From: Pseudonocardiaceae bacterium YIM PH 21723
Lineage (GTDB): Bacteria > Actinomycetota > Actinomycetes > Mycobacteriales > Pseudonocardiaceae
Assembly (NCBI GenBank): GCA_003600225.1
Contig: QZFT01000052.1
Coordinates: 1 to 62,120, forward strand
Direction: 5' to 3'
DNA: 62,120 nt
Both the position numbers and the translations under genes were made by a program. Positions 43,990-52,523 of this stretch are shown here, piece after piece (within the stretch, counting starts at the first letter, position 1; each line of letters starts with the position of its first letter). The notes beneath the pieces are model-generated. The model saw only the letters and a list, made by a program, of their open reading frames with translations. It made no database searches and had not been told where the DNA came from.

Positions 43990-44973
43990 ATGGCGCGACT
44001 CACACAGGCTGCGGCCGACTATGAGACCGAGTTGCAGACGCTGTCCGAGGGCTCGGTCAATGTGAACTTCGATCCCTTCGTCGACATCGACTGGGACTCC
44101 CCGGAGTTCGAGATCCGCCGGGACGACCCGCGCTGGGTGCTGCCCGACTACGATCCCCTCGCACGTACCGCCTGGTACAGGGGTCTGCCCCTGGACCAGC
44201 AGATCGAGGTAGGCCTGTGGCGGCAGGCCAACATCGCGAAGGTCGGCCTGCAGTTCGAGGCGATCCTGATCCGCGGCGTCATGCAGTGGGTCATGACCCT
44301 GCCGAACCAGTCCCCCGAGTTCCGGTACTCCTTGCACGAGGTCACCGAGGAGTGCAACCACATCCAGATGTTCCAGGAGCTGGTCAACCGGATCGGCGCG
44401 GACGTGCCCGGCATGAGCTGGGGCATGCGGGCCATCTCCCCGGCCGTGTCCTTCGTCGGCGCCTACCTGCCGATCATCTTCTTCATCGGCATCCTGGCCG
44501 GTGAGGAGCCGATCGACCACATCCAGAAGGCCATCATCCGGACCGGCGACGACATGCCGCCCGCGCTGCGCCGGGTCATGCAGATCCACATCGCCGAGGA
44601 GGCGCGGCACATCTCCTTCGCGCACCAGTTCATCCGCGAGCACCTCAAGGGCGCCGGCTGGCTCAAGCGCACGGTGGTCGGGCTGGCGCTGCCGGTGATC
44701 ATGTTCTGGCTGGCCAACGCCATCGTCGCCCCGCCGCCGTCCTTCCGGCGCAAGTTCGACATCCCGCGTCGCCAGCTGAAGAAGGCGTTCTTCAAGGACA
44801 AGGCCTCCCAGGACATGCGTCGCGACTTCTTCGCCGACGTGCGCGGCCTCGCCATCGAGACCAGGCTGATGGGCCCGTCCACCTCGTGGATGTGGAAGCT
44901 GCTGCGTATCGACGGTCACGGTTCGCGCTACCGCAGTGAGCCGAAGTCCTTCCGGCGCGCCAAGGCCGCCTGA
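43990..44973 (+). CDS. AurF-like diiron oxygenase, paralogue 1
   Basis: Protein of 327 residues related to the AurF/CmlI family of non-haem diiron N-oxygenases. A full ligand set can be read: E90, E121 and H124 (TEECNH), E173 (GEEPID), H200, E204 and H207 (IHIAEEARH). The spacings H-4-E-3-H and E-27-H equal those of AurF. A hydrophobic stretch near residues 150-170 could be buried or membrane-associated. The substrate is unknown. It is followed after 37 bp by a close paralogue and divergent from the ferredoxin-reductase fusion, a likely electron donor. Confidence 0.85.
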   Translation: MARLTQAAADYETELQTLSEGSVNVNFDPFVDIDWDSPEFEIRRDDPRWVLPDYDPLARTAWYRGLPLDQQIEVGLWRQANIAKVGLQFEAILIRGVMQWVMTLPNQSPEFRYSLHEVTEECNHIQMFQELVNRIGADVPGMSWGMRAISPAVSFVGAYLPIIFFIGILAGEEPIDHIQKAIIRTGDDMPPALRRVMQIHIAEEARHISFAHQFIREHLKGAGWLKRTVVGLALPVIMFWLANAIVAPPPSFRRKFDIPRRQLKKAFFKDKASQDMRRDFFADVRGLAIETRLMGPSTSWMWKLLRIDGHGSRYRSEPKSFRRAKAA

Positions 44974-45010
44974 ACTGTCCAGGAACCGAACCCGACCAGA
45001 GGTGGTTGCG

Positions 45011-45988
45011 ATGACCCACACCGCTCCGGCCAAGGCCGACTACGCAACTGAGTTGCAGACTCTCTCCGAGGGTTCGGTCAACCTGCACTTCGACCCGTTC
45101 GTCGACATCGACTGGGACTCCCCGGAGTTCGAGATCCGCCGGGACGACCCGCGCTGGGTGCTGGTCGACTACGACCCGCTGTCGCAGACCGACTGGTACA
45201 AGAGCCTGCCGCAGGACAAGCAGATCGAGATCGGCATGTGGCGGGTCACCAACATGGCCCGGGTCGGCCTGGAGTTCGAGGCGCTGCTGATCCGCGGCAT
45301 GATGCAGTTCATCATCACCCTGCAGCACCAGAACCCCGAGTTCCGGTACTGCCTGCACGAGATGACCGAAGAGTGCAACCACATCCAGATGTTCCAGGAA
45401 CTGGTGAACCGCACCGGTCTGAACGTTCCTGGCCTGGGCATTCACTACAAGATCGTCAGTGCGATCCTGCCGCTGCTGGCGGCCGATCCGGTCACCTTCT
45501 TCATCGCGGTGCTGGCCGGTGAAGAGCCGATCGACCACTTCCAGAAGGCCCTCGCCCGCGCCGGATTCGACCGGCTGCCGACGCCCGTGGCCAGGGTCTT
45601 CCAGATCCACGTCGCGGAAGAGGCCCGGCACATCTCCTTCGCGCACATGTTCATCACCCGGCGGCTTGAGCGCGCCAACGCCGTGCAGCGGTTACTGCTG
45701 GGACTGGCGCTGCCGATCATCATGCGCCTGGCTGGTGGGTTCATCCTCGGCGCCCCGCGGGGTTTCCGCCGGCAGTTCAACGTTCCGCGCACGGCGTTGC
45801 GGCAGGCGTTCTGGCGCAGCCCGCAGTCCCGGAAGCTGATGCGGGACTCCTACTCCGACGTGCGGACGCTGGCCGAGGACACCCGGCTGCTGACGCCGGC
45901 GACCCGCTGGGTGTGGAAGCTGCTGCGCATCGACGGACCGACCGCCCGGTACCGCAGCGAACCGGCGGACTTCCGTCGCGCGAGCTGA
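45011..45988 (+). CDS. AurF-like diiron oxygenase, paralogue 2
   Basis: Protein of 325 residues, a tandem duplicate of the preceding gene. The first 50 residues are almost identical (LQTLSEGSVN, FDPFVDIDWDSPEFEIRRDD) and the rest is moderately diverged. The diiron ligands E90, E121, H124, E172, H200, E204 and H207 are kept, so it should also be active. ATG 45011 follows AGAGGTGG. Same operon as paralogue 1. The two may form a heterodimer or act on successive steps; sequence alone does not decide. Confidence 0.85.
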   Translation: MTHTAPAKADYATELQTLSEGSVNLHFDPFVDIDWDSPEFEIRRDDPRWVLVDYDPLSQTDWYKSLPQDKQIEIGMWRVTNMARVGLEFEALLIRGMMQFIITLQHQNPEFRYCLHEMTEECNHIQMFQELVNRTGLNVPGLGIHYKIVSAILPLLAADPVTFFIAVLAGEEPIDHFQKALARAGFDRLPTPVARVFQIHVAEEARHISFAHMFITRRLERANAVQRLLLGLALPIIMRLAGGFILGAPRGFRRQFNVPRTALRQAFWRSPQSRKLMRDSYSDVRTLAEDTRLLTPATRWVWKLLRIDGPTARYRSEPADFRRAS

Positions 45989-46017
45989 GTGTCGGTGCCC
46001 GCGCCTAGTGTGACGGT

Positions 46018-49000
46018 ATGCGCTTTGCCATCCTGGGGCCGCTGTCGGTCAGTACGGACGACGGCGAGATGGTGCGGATCCCCGAGCACAAGGTGCGGGC
46101 ACTGCTCGCCATCCTGCTCGTCCACGATGGCCGGACGGTGTCCTCGGCGCAGTTGATCGCCGAGCTCTGGCCGGACAGCAGGCCGGAGAACCCGGCCCGG
46201 ATGCTGCACACCAAGGTCTGGCAGCTGCGTCGCGCCCTCGAACAGGCGCAGCCCGGTGGCCGGGACCTCGTGGTGGCGCAGCCACCGGGGTACCGGCTGG
46301 CACCCGCCTCCGACGTGCTTGAGTTCCGGGAGCTCGAAGACCGCGCGCATCGGGCCTCCGACCTGCGGGAACGGGTCGAATTACTGGATCAGGCGCTCGG
46401 CTTGTGGCGTGGCCCGGTGCTGGCCGACTTCCCCGATCAGGAGTGGGGCCGGTCGTTGTCCGAGGCTCGATTGGCTGCGGTGGAGGCCAGGGCCGAGGCG
46501 CGGCTGGAGCTGGGTGAGCACGATCGGCCGGCCGGTGAACTGGGGGCGCTGCTCGCCGAGCATCCCGGGCGGGAACGGCTGCGGCTGCTGCACATGCGGG
46601 CCCTCCAGCTGGCGGGCCGGGCGGGTGAGGCGTTGCAGAGCTTCGACGATCATCGTCGGTGGCTGGCCGCTGAGCTGGGCCTGGAGCCGGGTGGCGAACT
46701 CGTCCGGCTGCGGGACGAGGTGCTGCGGCACAGTCCGCGACCGGCGCCGGTCCGCGCTCCCCGGGTGCCGCTGCCCGCGCATCGGCTGGTCGGCCGGGAT
46801 GCCGATGTGGCGGCGGTGGGCGACTTACTCGCTGAGCACCGCCTGGTCACGCTCACCGGGATCGGTGGGGTGGGGAAGACGCGGCTGGCCACCGAGATCG
46901 CGCTGGGGCAGTCCGACGAGGTGTGGTGGGCCGAGCTGACCGGCGCCGGATCGGTGGCCGGACGGCTGGCCGAGCTGCTGTCGGTGCGCGAGGCGGACTT
47001 CGATCCCCGGGTGCTGGACGGCAGGCGCCTGCTGATCGTGCTGGACGGTGCCGAGCGGAACATCGATCAGGTCGCCGAGCTGTGCGCGCGGGTGCTGAGC
47101 CTGGCCGACGGTCCGCGGTTTCTGGTCACCAGCCAGGAACCGGTGCGGGTCGACGCGGAACGGGTGTATCCGGTGGCACCGCTGGATGTCGAGGCGTCAG
47201 CGAGGCTGTTCCTGGCCCGCGCTCCCGAGGCCTCAATTGATCCGGTGGCGGTGCGGGCGATCTGCCGCAGACTGGACGGCATTCCCCTCGCGTTGGAACT
47301 GGCCGCGGCGCGGGTTCACGCCCTGGGCGTGCGGGACGTCGCCGATCGGCTGATCGATCGGTTCGCGCTGCTCACCGCGGGTCGCCGGGACGCACCGGCC
47401 CGGCACCGGACGCTGCGGGCGGCCATCGGCTGGAGCTGGGACCTGCTCGGCGAGCCCGAACAGCGGGTACTGCGCCGGCTCGCCGTGCACACCGGGGGCG
47501 CCGCGCTGGCCGCTGTGGAGCTGGTCAGCGACCCGGAGCAGCACGGCGGAGTCCTGGATGTCCTGGCCCGGCTGGTCGATCGTTCACTGGTGTCCACATC
47601 GGACACTGCGTCCGATTCGAAAGCAGGGCTCGGGCGGCGATACCGGCTGCCGGAGTCGGTCGCCGCCTACGCCGTCGAACAACTGCGGGCCGCCGGTGAG
47701 CTGGAGGTCATCCGGCTGCGGCACGCCGAGTACTACACCGCGATGGCCGCGAGCAGGCACGACGAGGCGTGGCTCACGGTGCTGGACGCGGAGCTGACGA
47801 ATCTGCGCACCGCACTGGACACGCTGGTCGCCGCGCGGGCGGTCGAAGCGGCGATGCGGCTGGTCAACGCGTTGTCCTGGCACTGGTTCCTGCGTGGCCG
47901 GTTTGCTGAGGCGACCGCCGCGCTGGACTCGGTACTGGAGTTGACCGGCGTGGACTCCGAGGACCGGCAGATGGCGGTGGCCTGGCGGGCGGCGTTCGGC
48001 GTGCGTTCCGGGCGGGAACCGGCCGCCGTGCGGCAGGTGGCCCGCGCCTGGGAGCAGACCGCGAGCGGTCAGGTGTGCACTCGATGGTTCCTGGCGGACA
48101 CCATGGTCGGGTACGGCGACCAGTCGACCGTCCGGCAGTGGCTGGACCAGGTGATCGCGGACGCCGATCGGCTGGGCGACCGGTGGAGCCTGGCCGCCGC
48201 GCTGGCCACCAGGGCGCGGCTCGGCCTGCTGCTCGGCTCGCCCGACGCGGTGGCCCTCGATGGCGAGCGCAGCGCGGAACTGTTCCGCGAGCTGGGCGAT
48301 CGCTGGGGTCAGTTCAGCGCGGCGAGCGCGCTGGCCACGGTCGCGGAGATCCGGGCCGACTATCCGACGGCCACCCGGTTACTCCGGGAGGGACTAGAGC
48401 TGGCCCGGTCGATGAAGCTGCACCACGAGGTGTCGATCAAGCTGTCCGGGCTGGGCCGGATCGCCCTGATCAGCGGGGACCACGCCCAGGCCACCGCCCT
48501 GCACGAGCAGGCTCGGGAGGTCGCCGTGGAGCACCACTTCACCTGGGGTGTGCAGTTCGCCGAGATCGGGCTGGGCATGGGCGCGCGGCGCACCGGTGAC
48601 CTGGACACCGCGGAGAACTACCTGCGGGCCTGGCTGGACTGGTGCCTGCGGCTGGACGGCGCGCCGGGTGCGGCGTTGATCCTGGCCGAGCTGGGTTTCG
48701 TCGCCGAGCTGCGGGGCGATCCGGAGACGGCGCGGCGCCTGCACTCCCAGGGCCTGAGCCTGGCCCATCAGGTCGGTGACCGCCGGGCGATCGCGTTGGC
48801 GTTCGAAGGCCTGGCCGGGGTGTTCACCGCCCAGGACCGGCAGGATTGCGCGGCGCAGCTGCTCGGCGCGGCCGCCGCCGGACGCAAGGCGTTGGGCGCC
48901 CCACTCCCGGCGGGCGAACGCGGCGACGTGGAGCGGATCACCGGGCTCGTCCGCCGGAAACTGGGCGACGCGAACTTCCGATCGGAATGGGAGCGGGGCC

Positions 49001-49107
49001 GGGCGTTGTCAGCGCTGCCGCAGCGCCTCGATCAGGCTGCCGAAGCCACCGGGGCCGTGTCCCTGCTCGATCATCTGCTCGGTGAGCCGGACCAGGTAAT
49101 CGGGTAG
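46018..49107 (+). CDS. SARP/AfsR-type regulator with BTAD and NTPase domains
   Basis: Regulator of 1,029 residues. The N-terminal OmpR-like winged helix (about 1-95, RIPEHKVRALLAILLVHDGRTVSSAQLIAELWPDS) is followed by the BTAD domain (about 98-240), an NB-ARC/AAA-type NTPase (Walker A GIGGVGKT at 281-288; Walker B LLIVLDGAE) and a long helical TPR-like C-terminus (about 580-1029). This is the large SARP architecture that often activates secondary metabolism genes. ATG 46018 has TAGTGT exactly 6 nt upstream. Its last 99 bp overlap the convergent imine-reductase-like gene. It might control either neighbouring enzyme set. Confidence 0.9.
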   Translation: MRFAILGPLSVSTDDGEMVRIPEHKVRALLAILLVHDGRTVSSAQLIAELWPDSRPENPARMLHTKVWQLRRALEQAQPGGRDLVVAQPPGYRLAPASDVLEFRELEDRAHRASDLRERVELLDQALGLWRGPVLADFPDQEWGRSLSEARLAAVEARAEARLELGEHDRPAGELGALLAEHPGRERLRLLHMRALQLAGRAGEALQSFDDHRRWLAAELGLEPGGELVRLRDEVLRHSPRPAPVRAPRVPLPAHRLVGRDADVAAVGDLLAEHRLVTLTGIGGVGKTRLATEIALGQSDEVWWAELTGAGSVAGRLAELLSVREADFDPRVLDGRRLLIVLDGAERNIDQVAELCARVLSLADGPRFLVTSQEPVRVDAERVYPVAPLDVEASARLFLARAPEASIDPVAVRAICRRLDGIPLALELAAARVHALGVRDVADRLIDRFALLTAGRRDAPARHRTLRAAIGWSWDLLGEPEQRVLRRLAVHTGGAALAAVELVSDPEQHGGVLDVLARLVDRSLVSTSDTASDSKAGLGRRYRLPESVAAYAVEQLRAAGELEVIRLRHAEYYTAMAASRHDEAWLTVLDAELTNLRTALDTLVAARAVEAAMRLVNALSWHWFLRGRFAEATAALDSVLELTGVDSEDRQMAVAWRAAFGVRSGREPAAVRQVARAWEQTASGQVCTRWFLADTMVGYGDQSTVRQWLDQVIADADRLGDRWSLAAALATRARLGLLLGSPDAVALDGERSAELFRELGDRWGQFSAASALATVAEIRADYPTATRLLREGLELARSMKLHHEVSIKLSGLGRIALISGDHAQATALHEQAREVAVEHHFTWGVQFAEIGLGMGARRTGDLDTAENYLRAWLDWCLRLDGAPGAALILAELGFVAELRGDPETARRLHSQGLSLAHQVGDRRAIALAFEGLAGVFTAQDRQDCAAQLLGAAAAGRKALGAPLPAGERGDVERITGLVRRKLGDANFRSEWERGRALSALPQRLDQAAEATGAVSLLDHLLGEPDQVIG

Positions 49108-49869
49108 TACCGGATCCACACCCTGGGACCGGCTGACCTGTGCCCACAGGTGCATGCCGTGCAGCTGCATGTCCAGCGCCGATCCACCGTCCGGATACTC
49201 GCCCGAGTCCGCCTGGGCGGCGAGCTCCGGGACCAGCGGAGTGATCACCTGCTCCAGCCAGGCCGAGGCGTAGGGCAGCAGCTCCTCACCCCGCACCTTC
49301 TCGGTGGCGGCCAGGGCGAGGCCGTGTTGCAGGCCCAGGACGGTGATCCACATGAAGCCGATCAACGCGATGTCGTACACGGCGGGCAGCCCGGTGTCCG
49401 GGCCCAGGTACACGCCGCCACCGGCGATCGCGGCCAGGGTCTGCTGGTGCTCCTGGTAGCTCGCCTCCGGCCCGCCGTAGAAGATCAGCGTCTGCGGCCC
49501 GCCGATCTGCGCGGGCACCGCCATGATCGCCCCGTCCAGGTAGTGCACGCCGCGCCGCCCCGCCAGTTCGGCGGCGTCCCTGGCCGCCTGTGCGGAGCCG
49601 GTGGTCAGGGTGACCACGGTGGCGCCCGCCGGCGTCCGGCCGAGTAGGTCGGCCATCGGCTCATAGTCCAGCAGACACACCACGATCAGTCCGTCGGCGG
49701 TCAGCGCCGCGTCCAGATCGGTGGCCTCCACCGCTCCCCCGGCCACCAGCTCGGCGGCCTTGCCGGGGGTGCGGTTCCACACCGTGGTCGGATGGCCCGC
49801 CCCCAGGAATGCCTTGGCCAGGGCGGTGCCCATGTTGCCCAGGCCCAGCACGGTCACCGGCGCGCTCAT
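49009..49869 (-). CDS. Imine reductase-like NAD(P)-binding protein 1
   Basis: Oxidoreductase of 286 residues of the 6-phosphogluconate dehydrogenase-like group. The N-terminal VTVLGLGNMGTALAKAFLGAGHPTTVWNRTPGKAAELVAGGA is the typical imine-reductase cofactor motif (NADPH preference suggested by NRT). The middle YLDGAIMAVPAQIG and the C-terminal helical dimerisation part ending LIEALRQR also fit. It reduces cyclic imines or similar C=N bonds by family; the natural substrate is unknown. It is second in an operon, its ATG overlapping the upstream stop by 4 nt, and it overlaps the SARP gene by 99 bp tail to tail. Confidence 0.86.
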   Translation of the reverse strand: MSAPVTVLGLGNMGTALAKAFLGAGHPTTVWNRTPGKAAELVAGGAVEATDLDAALTADGLIVVCLLDYEPMADLLGRTPAGATVVTLTTGSAQAARDAAELAGRRGVHYLDGAIMAVPAQIGGPQTLIFYGGPEASYQEHQQTLAAIAGGGVYLGPDTGLPAVYDIALIGFMWITVLGLQHGLALAATEKVRGEELLPYASAWLEQVITPLVPELAAQADSGEYPDGGSALDMQLHGMHLWAQVSRSQGVDPVLPDYLVRLTEQMIEQGHGPGGFGSLIEALRQR

Positions 49870-50735
49870 GCCGTCACCTCGCCGAAGAGGTCGGTCAGCT
49901 TGCCGAGGCTGTCGTCGCCGCGCCCGGCCTCGATCGCCCGCCGCAGGATCGCCTGCACGGCGCGCACCGAACCGGCGTCGAGGCGGTTCTCCTCGGCGGT
50001 GTCCGCGATGTGCGAGAGCCCGGCGGCCATCGACCTGATCGAGGACAGGTCGTCGCCGTAGTCCTGCTCCTGCATCCGTCGCACGTGTTCCTCGACGAAC
50101 TGCGGCACCAGGCCAGTGATCATCTTCGCGTAGGGCGCCAGGTCGGCCGGGTCGATTCCCTCGGCCTTGGCCAGGGCGAATCCGTGCGCCAGCCCGGCAT
50201 AGCCGTGGAAGAACATGTCCAGCAGCGGCACGTCCATCGAGGCCGCCCGGCCGGGATCGGCTCCGACGTAGGTGCCACCGCCCAGTGCGTCCAGGGCCGG
50301 CTTGTGTGCCTGGTAGAGCCGCTCGTCCCCGGCGTAGAAGATCAGTGACTCCGGGGTGCCGACGGCCGTGGTGGGGACCATGATCGCCCCGTCCAGGTAG
50401 TCGATGCCGTTCTCCTCGGCCCAGCCCGCGAGGCGGCGGGCCCGGCAGGGGGTGTCGGCGACCAGGTTGACCAGGGTGCGGCCCTTGAGCTGGGTGGCGA
50501 CGGGCCGGACGATGGCCTCGACGGCGTCGTAGTCGATCACGTTCACCACGACCAGCTCGGCGGCTTCGACGGCCGCGCCGGGGCTGTCCGCCAGGATCGC
50601 GCCCGCCGCGACGCTGCCGGCGGCCTTGGCAGCGGTGCGGTTCCACACGGTCGTCGGGTGACCCGCGGTCAGGAACGCCTGGGTCAGGGCTCGGCCCATC
50701 GGGCCCTGGCCCAGTACGGTGATTGGTGTTGCCAC
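49866..50735 (-). CDS. Imine reductase-like NAD(P)-binding protein 2
   Basis: Oxidoreductase of 289 residues, clearly paralogous to the gene just downstream. Cofactor motif ITVLGQGPMGRALTQAFLTAGHPTTVWNRTAAKA (about 6-38), middle YLDGAIMVPTTAVGTPESLIFYAG, and the helical C-terminal half. GTG 50735 follows GAGAGGAA on the minus strand, a good ribosome-binding site, and the protein begins directly before the first strand. The two genes form a coupled operon; duplicated imine reductases could be isoenzymes or a heterodimer. Confidence 0.86.
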   Translation of the reverse strand: MATPITVLGQGPMGRALTQAFLTAGHPTTVWNRTAAKAAGSVAAGAILADSPGAAVEAAELVVVNVIDYDAVEAIVRPVATQLKGRTLVNLVADTPCRARRLAGWAEENGIDYLDGAIMVPTTAVGTPESLIFYAGDERLYQAHKPALDALGGGTYVGADPGRAASMDVPLLDMFFHGYAGLAHGFALAKAEGIDPADLAPYAKMITGLVPQFVEEHVRRMQEQDYGDDLSSIRSMAAGLSHIADTAEENRLDAGSVRAVQAILRRAIEAGRGDDSLGKLTDLFGEVTA

Positions 50736-50847
50736 GCTATGTATTCCTCTCAGTGGTGTTGCTCTGCTCCACCGAGACTTGTCACGGGCGATCTTGGAGT
50801 GCTCCGGGAAATCTCTCGGAACGCTCTCGGCCCTCGAAGGGACAGCA

Positions 50848-51858
50848 GTGAAAGAGTTCATCGCCGGACTGCCCAAGTGCGAGCTGCACCTGCACATCGA
50901 GGGCACCCTGGAACCGGAGATGCGGTTCGACCTGGCCAAGCGCAACAACGTCGAGCAGGCCTACTCGACGGTCGAGGAGCTGCGGGCGACCTACGAGTTC
51001 GACGGTCTCGCCCCGTTCCTGGACGTGTACTACGAGGGCATGAACGTCCTGCGCACCGAGCCGGACTTCTACGACCTGGCCACCGCCTATCTGACCAAGG
51101 CCGCCGGGCAGAACGTGCGGTACGTGGAGATCTTCTTCGACCCGCAGGCGCACACCGGCCGCGGTGTCCCGTTCGACTACGTGATCCGCGGCCTGACCAG
51201 GGCGATCTCGGACGCCGAGACCAACCTGGGCATCCGGGCCCAGCTGATCATGTGTTTCCTGCGTGACTACCAGGCCGAGTACGCCATGGCCACGCTGCTG
51301 CAGTCGCTGCCCTACCGGCAGTGGATCATCGGTATCGGTCTGGACTCCGACGAGCGGGGCAACCCGCCGGCCAAGTTCGCCGCCGTGTACGCGCGGGCCC
51401 GGCAGGAGGGCTACCGGCTGACCATGCACTGCGACCCGGACCAGCCGAACAGCGTAGAGCACATCCGCCAGGCCGTGCAGGACATCGGCGTGGAACGGAT
51501 CGACCACGGCACCAACGTCCTGGAGGACCCGGAGCTCGCGGCCGAGATCAAGCGGCGCGGCCTGGGCTTCACCACCTGCCCGATCTCCAACGACCGCCTC
51601 TACGGCGACACGAAGGCCGACCTCATCCGCGCCCTGCTGGACCAGGGACAGCGGGTGACGATCAACTCCGATGACCCGGCCTACTTCGGCGGCTACGTGC
51701 AGGAGAACCTGGAGCGGGTCCAGGCCGAACTGGGCCTGACCAAGGACGAGGTCGCCCAGTTCGAACGCAACGCCTTCGAGATCACCTGGCTGCCGCGCGC
51801 GGTCAAGGACGGCTACCTGGCCGAGGTGGAGGACTACCTGGCCGGTCCAACGGGGTGA
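50848..51858 (+). CDS. Adenosine deaminase superfamily amidohydrolase, variant active site
   Basis: Zinc-dependent deaminase-type protein of 336 residues. Metal ligands can be placed at H14 and H16 (ELHLHIEG), H194 (MHCDPDQPN) and D275 (NSDDPAYF), with the active-site H220 in ERIDHGTN. The HAGE motif of adenosine deaminases, whose Glu protonates the purine, is replaced by HCDPD, so the catalytic Glu is absent at its normal place. It may act on a different amino-heterocycle, or use the nearby Asp. GTG 50848 follows GAAGGGA. It ends 56 bp inside the convergent kinase gene. Confidence 0.87.
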   Translation: MKEFIAGLPKCELHLHIEGTLEPEMRFDLAKRNNVEQAYSTVEELRATYEFDGLAPFLDVYYEGMNVLRTEPDFYDLATAYLTKAAGQNVRYVEIFFDPQAHTGRGVPFDYVIRGLTRAISDAETNLGIRAQLIMCFLRDYQAEYAMATLLQSLPYRQWIIGIGLDSDERGNPPAKFAAVYARARQEGYRLTMHCDPDQPNSVEHIRQAVQDIGVERIDHGTNVLEDPELAAEIKRRGLGFTTCPISNDRLYGDTKADLIRALLDQGQRVTINSDDPAYFGGYVQENLERVQAELGLTKDEVAQFERNAFEITWLPRAVKDGYLAEVEDYLAGPTG

Positions 51859-52519
51859 TCTCGTAGGCGCGGTCCCGCTGCCGGCGCAGTAGCCACAGTG
51901 GACTGTCGCCCGGGGTGGCCAGCCGGATCTCGGTGTCCCACCGGGCGATCCCGAGTCCCCGGACGCACAGCTCCAGGTCGTAGCCGGCGTCCAGCGCGAT
52001 CCGGACGGCGGCCATGCCGCCGACCGAGAGCACCAGCCCGGCGACATCCTCGGCGAGGTCGCCGATGATGGCGTCCGCCCAGTCGATCACCCCGGACAGC
52101 CTGCCGTCCGGGGTGATCAGCAGGTGCTCACCTTTGAGGTCGTTGTGGATCAGTCCGCGGATGGGCAGCGTGCGCAGCTCGCGGAGGAACACGGTCAGAT
52201 CCTGTTCCCCGGCAACGGAGATCGGCTGTCGCTCGGCTGAGACGCCCGGCAGCCGGGTGTCCAGGGTGTAGCTCAGGCGCGGTGCCCATTCCCCGGAGTC
52301 CACGGACCTGGGTAGCTGCGTACTCAGGTAGGGGCGGATGGTGTCGCGCAGCGCGATCTCCTGGCGTTGCCGCTCGGCGGCATCGGGGTCCAGGGTCAGC
52401 CGCAGGACGTGCCGCTCCCCCACCCACCAGGTCGAGTGCTCGCCGCCCTCCTCGACCGGGCTGACCTCGCTGCCGCCGACGAGCCCACGCACCAGGTCTG
52501 CCGTCGGTCGGAACATCAC
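51803..52519 (-). CDS. Aminoglycoside phosphotransferase (APH)-like kinase
   Basis: Protein of 238 residues with a protein-kinase-like fold of the APH family. The catalytic loop is LIHNDLKGEHLLI (Brenner-type HxDxxxxN with H-N-D), followed by GVIDWADAIIGDLAEDVAGLVL, containing the metal-binding Asp of the DFG equivalent. The N-terminal nucleotide loop is EEGGEHSTWWVGERHVLRL. Shorter than typical APH enzymes. The substrate may be a drug, sugar or choline-like compound. GTG 52519 has TAGTCT exactly 6 nt before it, preferred over ATG 52516. The low-complexity C-terminus overlaps the deaminase gene by 56 bp. Confidence 0.82.
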   Translation of the reverse strand: MMFRPTADLVRGLVGGSEVSPVEEGGEHSTWWVGERHVLRLTLDPDAAERQRQEIALRDTIRPYLSTQLPRSVDSGEWAPRLSYTLDTRLPGVSAERQPISVAGEQDLTVFLRELRTLPIRGLIHNDLKGEHLLITPDGRLSGVIDWADAIIGDLAEDVAGLVLSVGGMAAVRIALDAGYDLELCVRGLGIARWDTEIRLATPGDSPLWLLRRQRDRAYEITPLDRPGSPPPRPGSRP

Positions 52520-52523
52520 GCGC

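Noticed and set aside
36689-45988. Reading the NACHT to AurF-like region as one defence island or biosynthetic cluster
   Set aside because: Genes change strand repeatedly, have separate promoters and hairpin terminators between them, and no further defence or biosynthetic genes are present.
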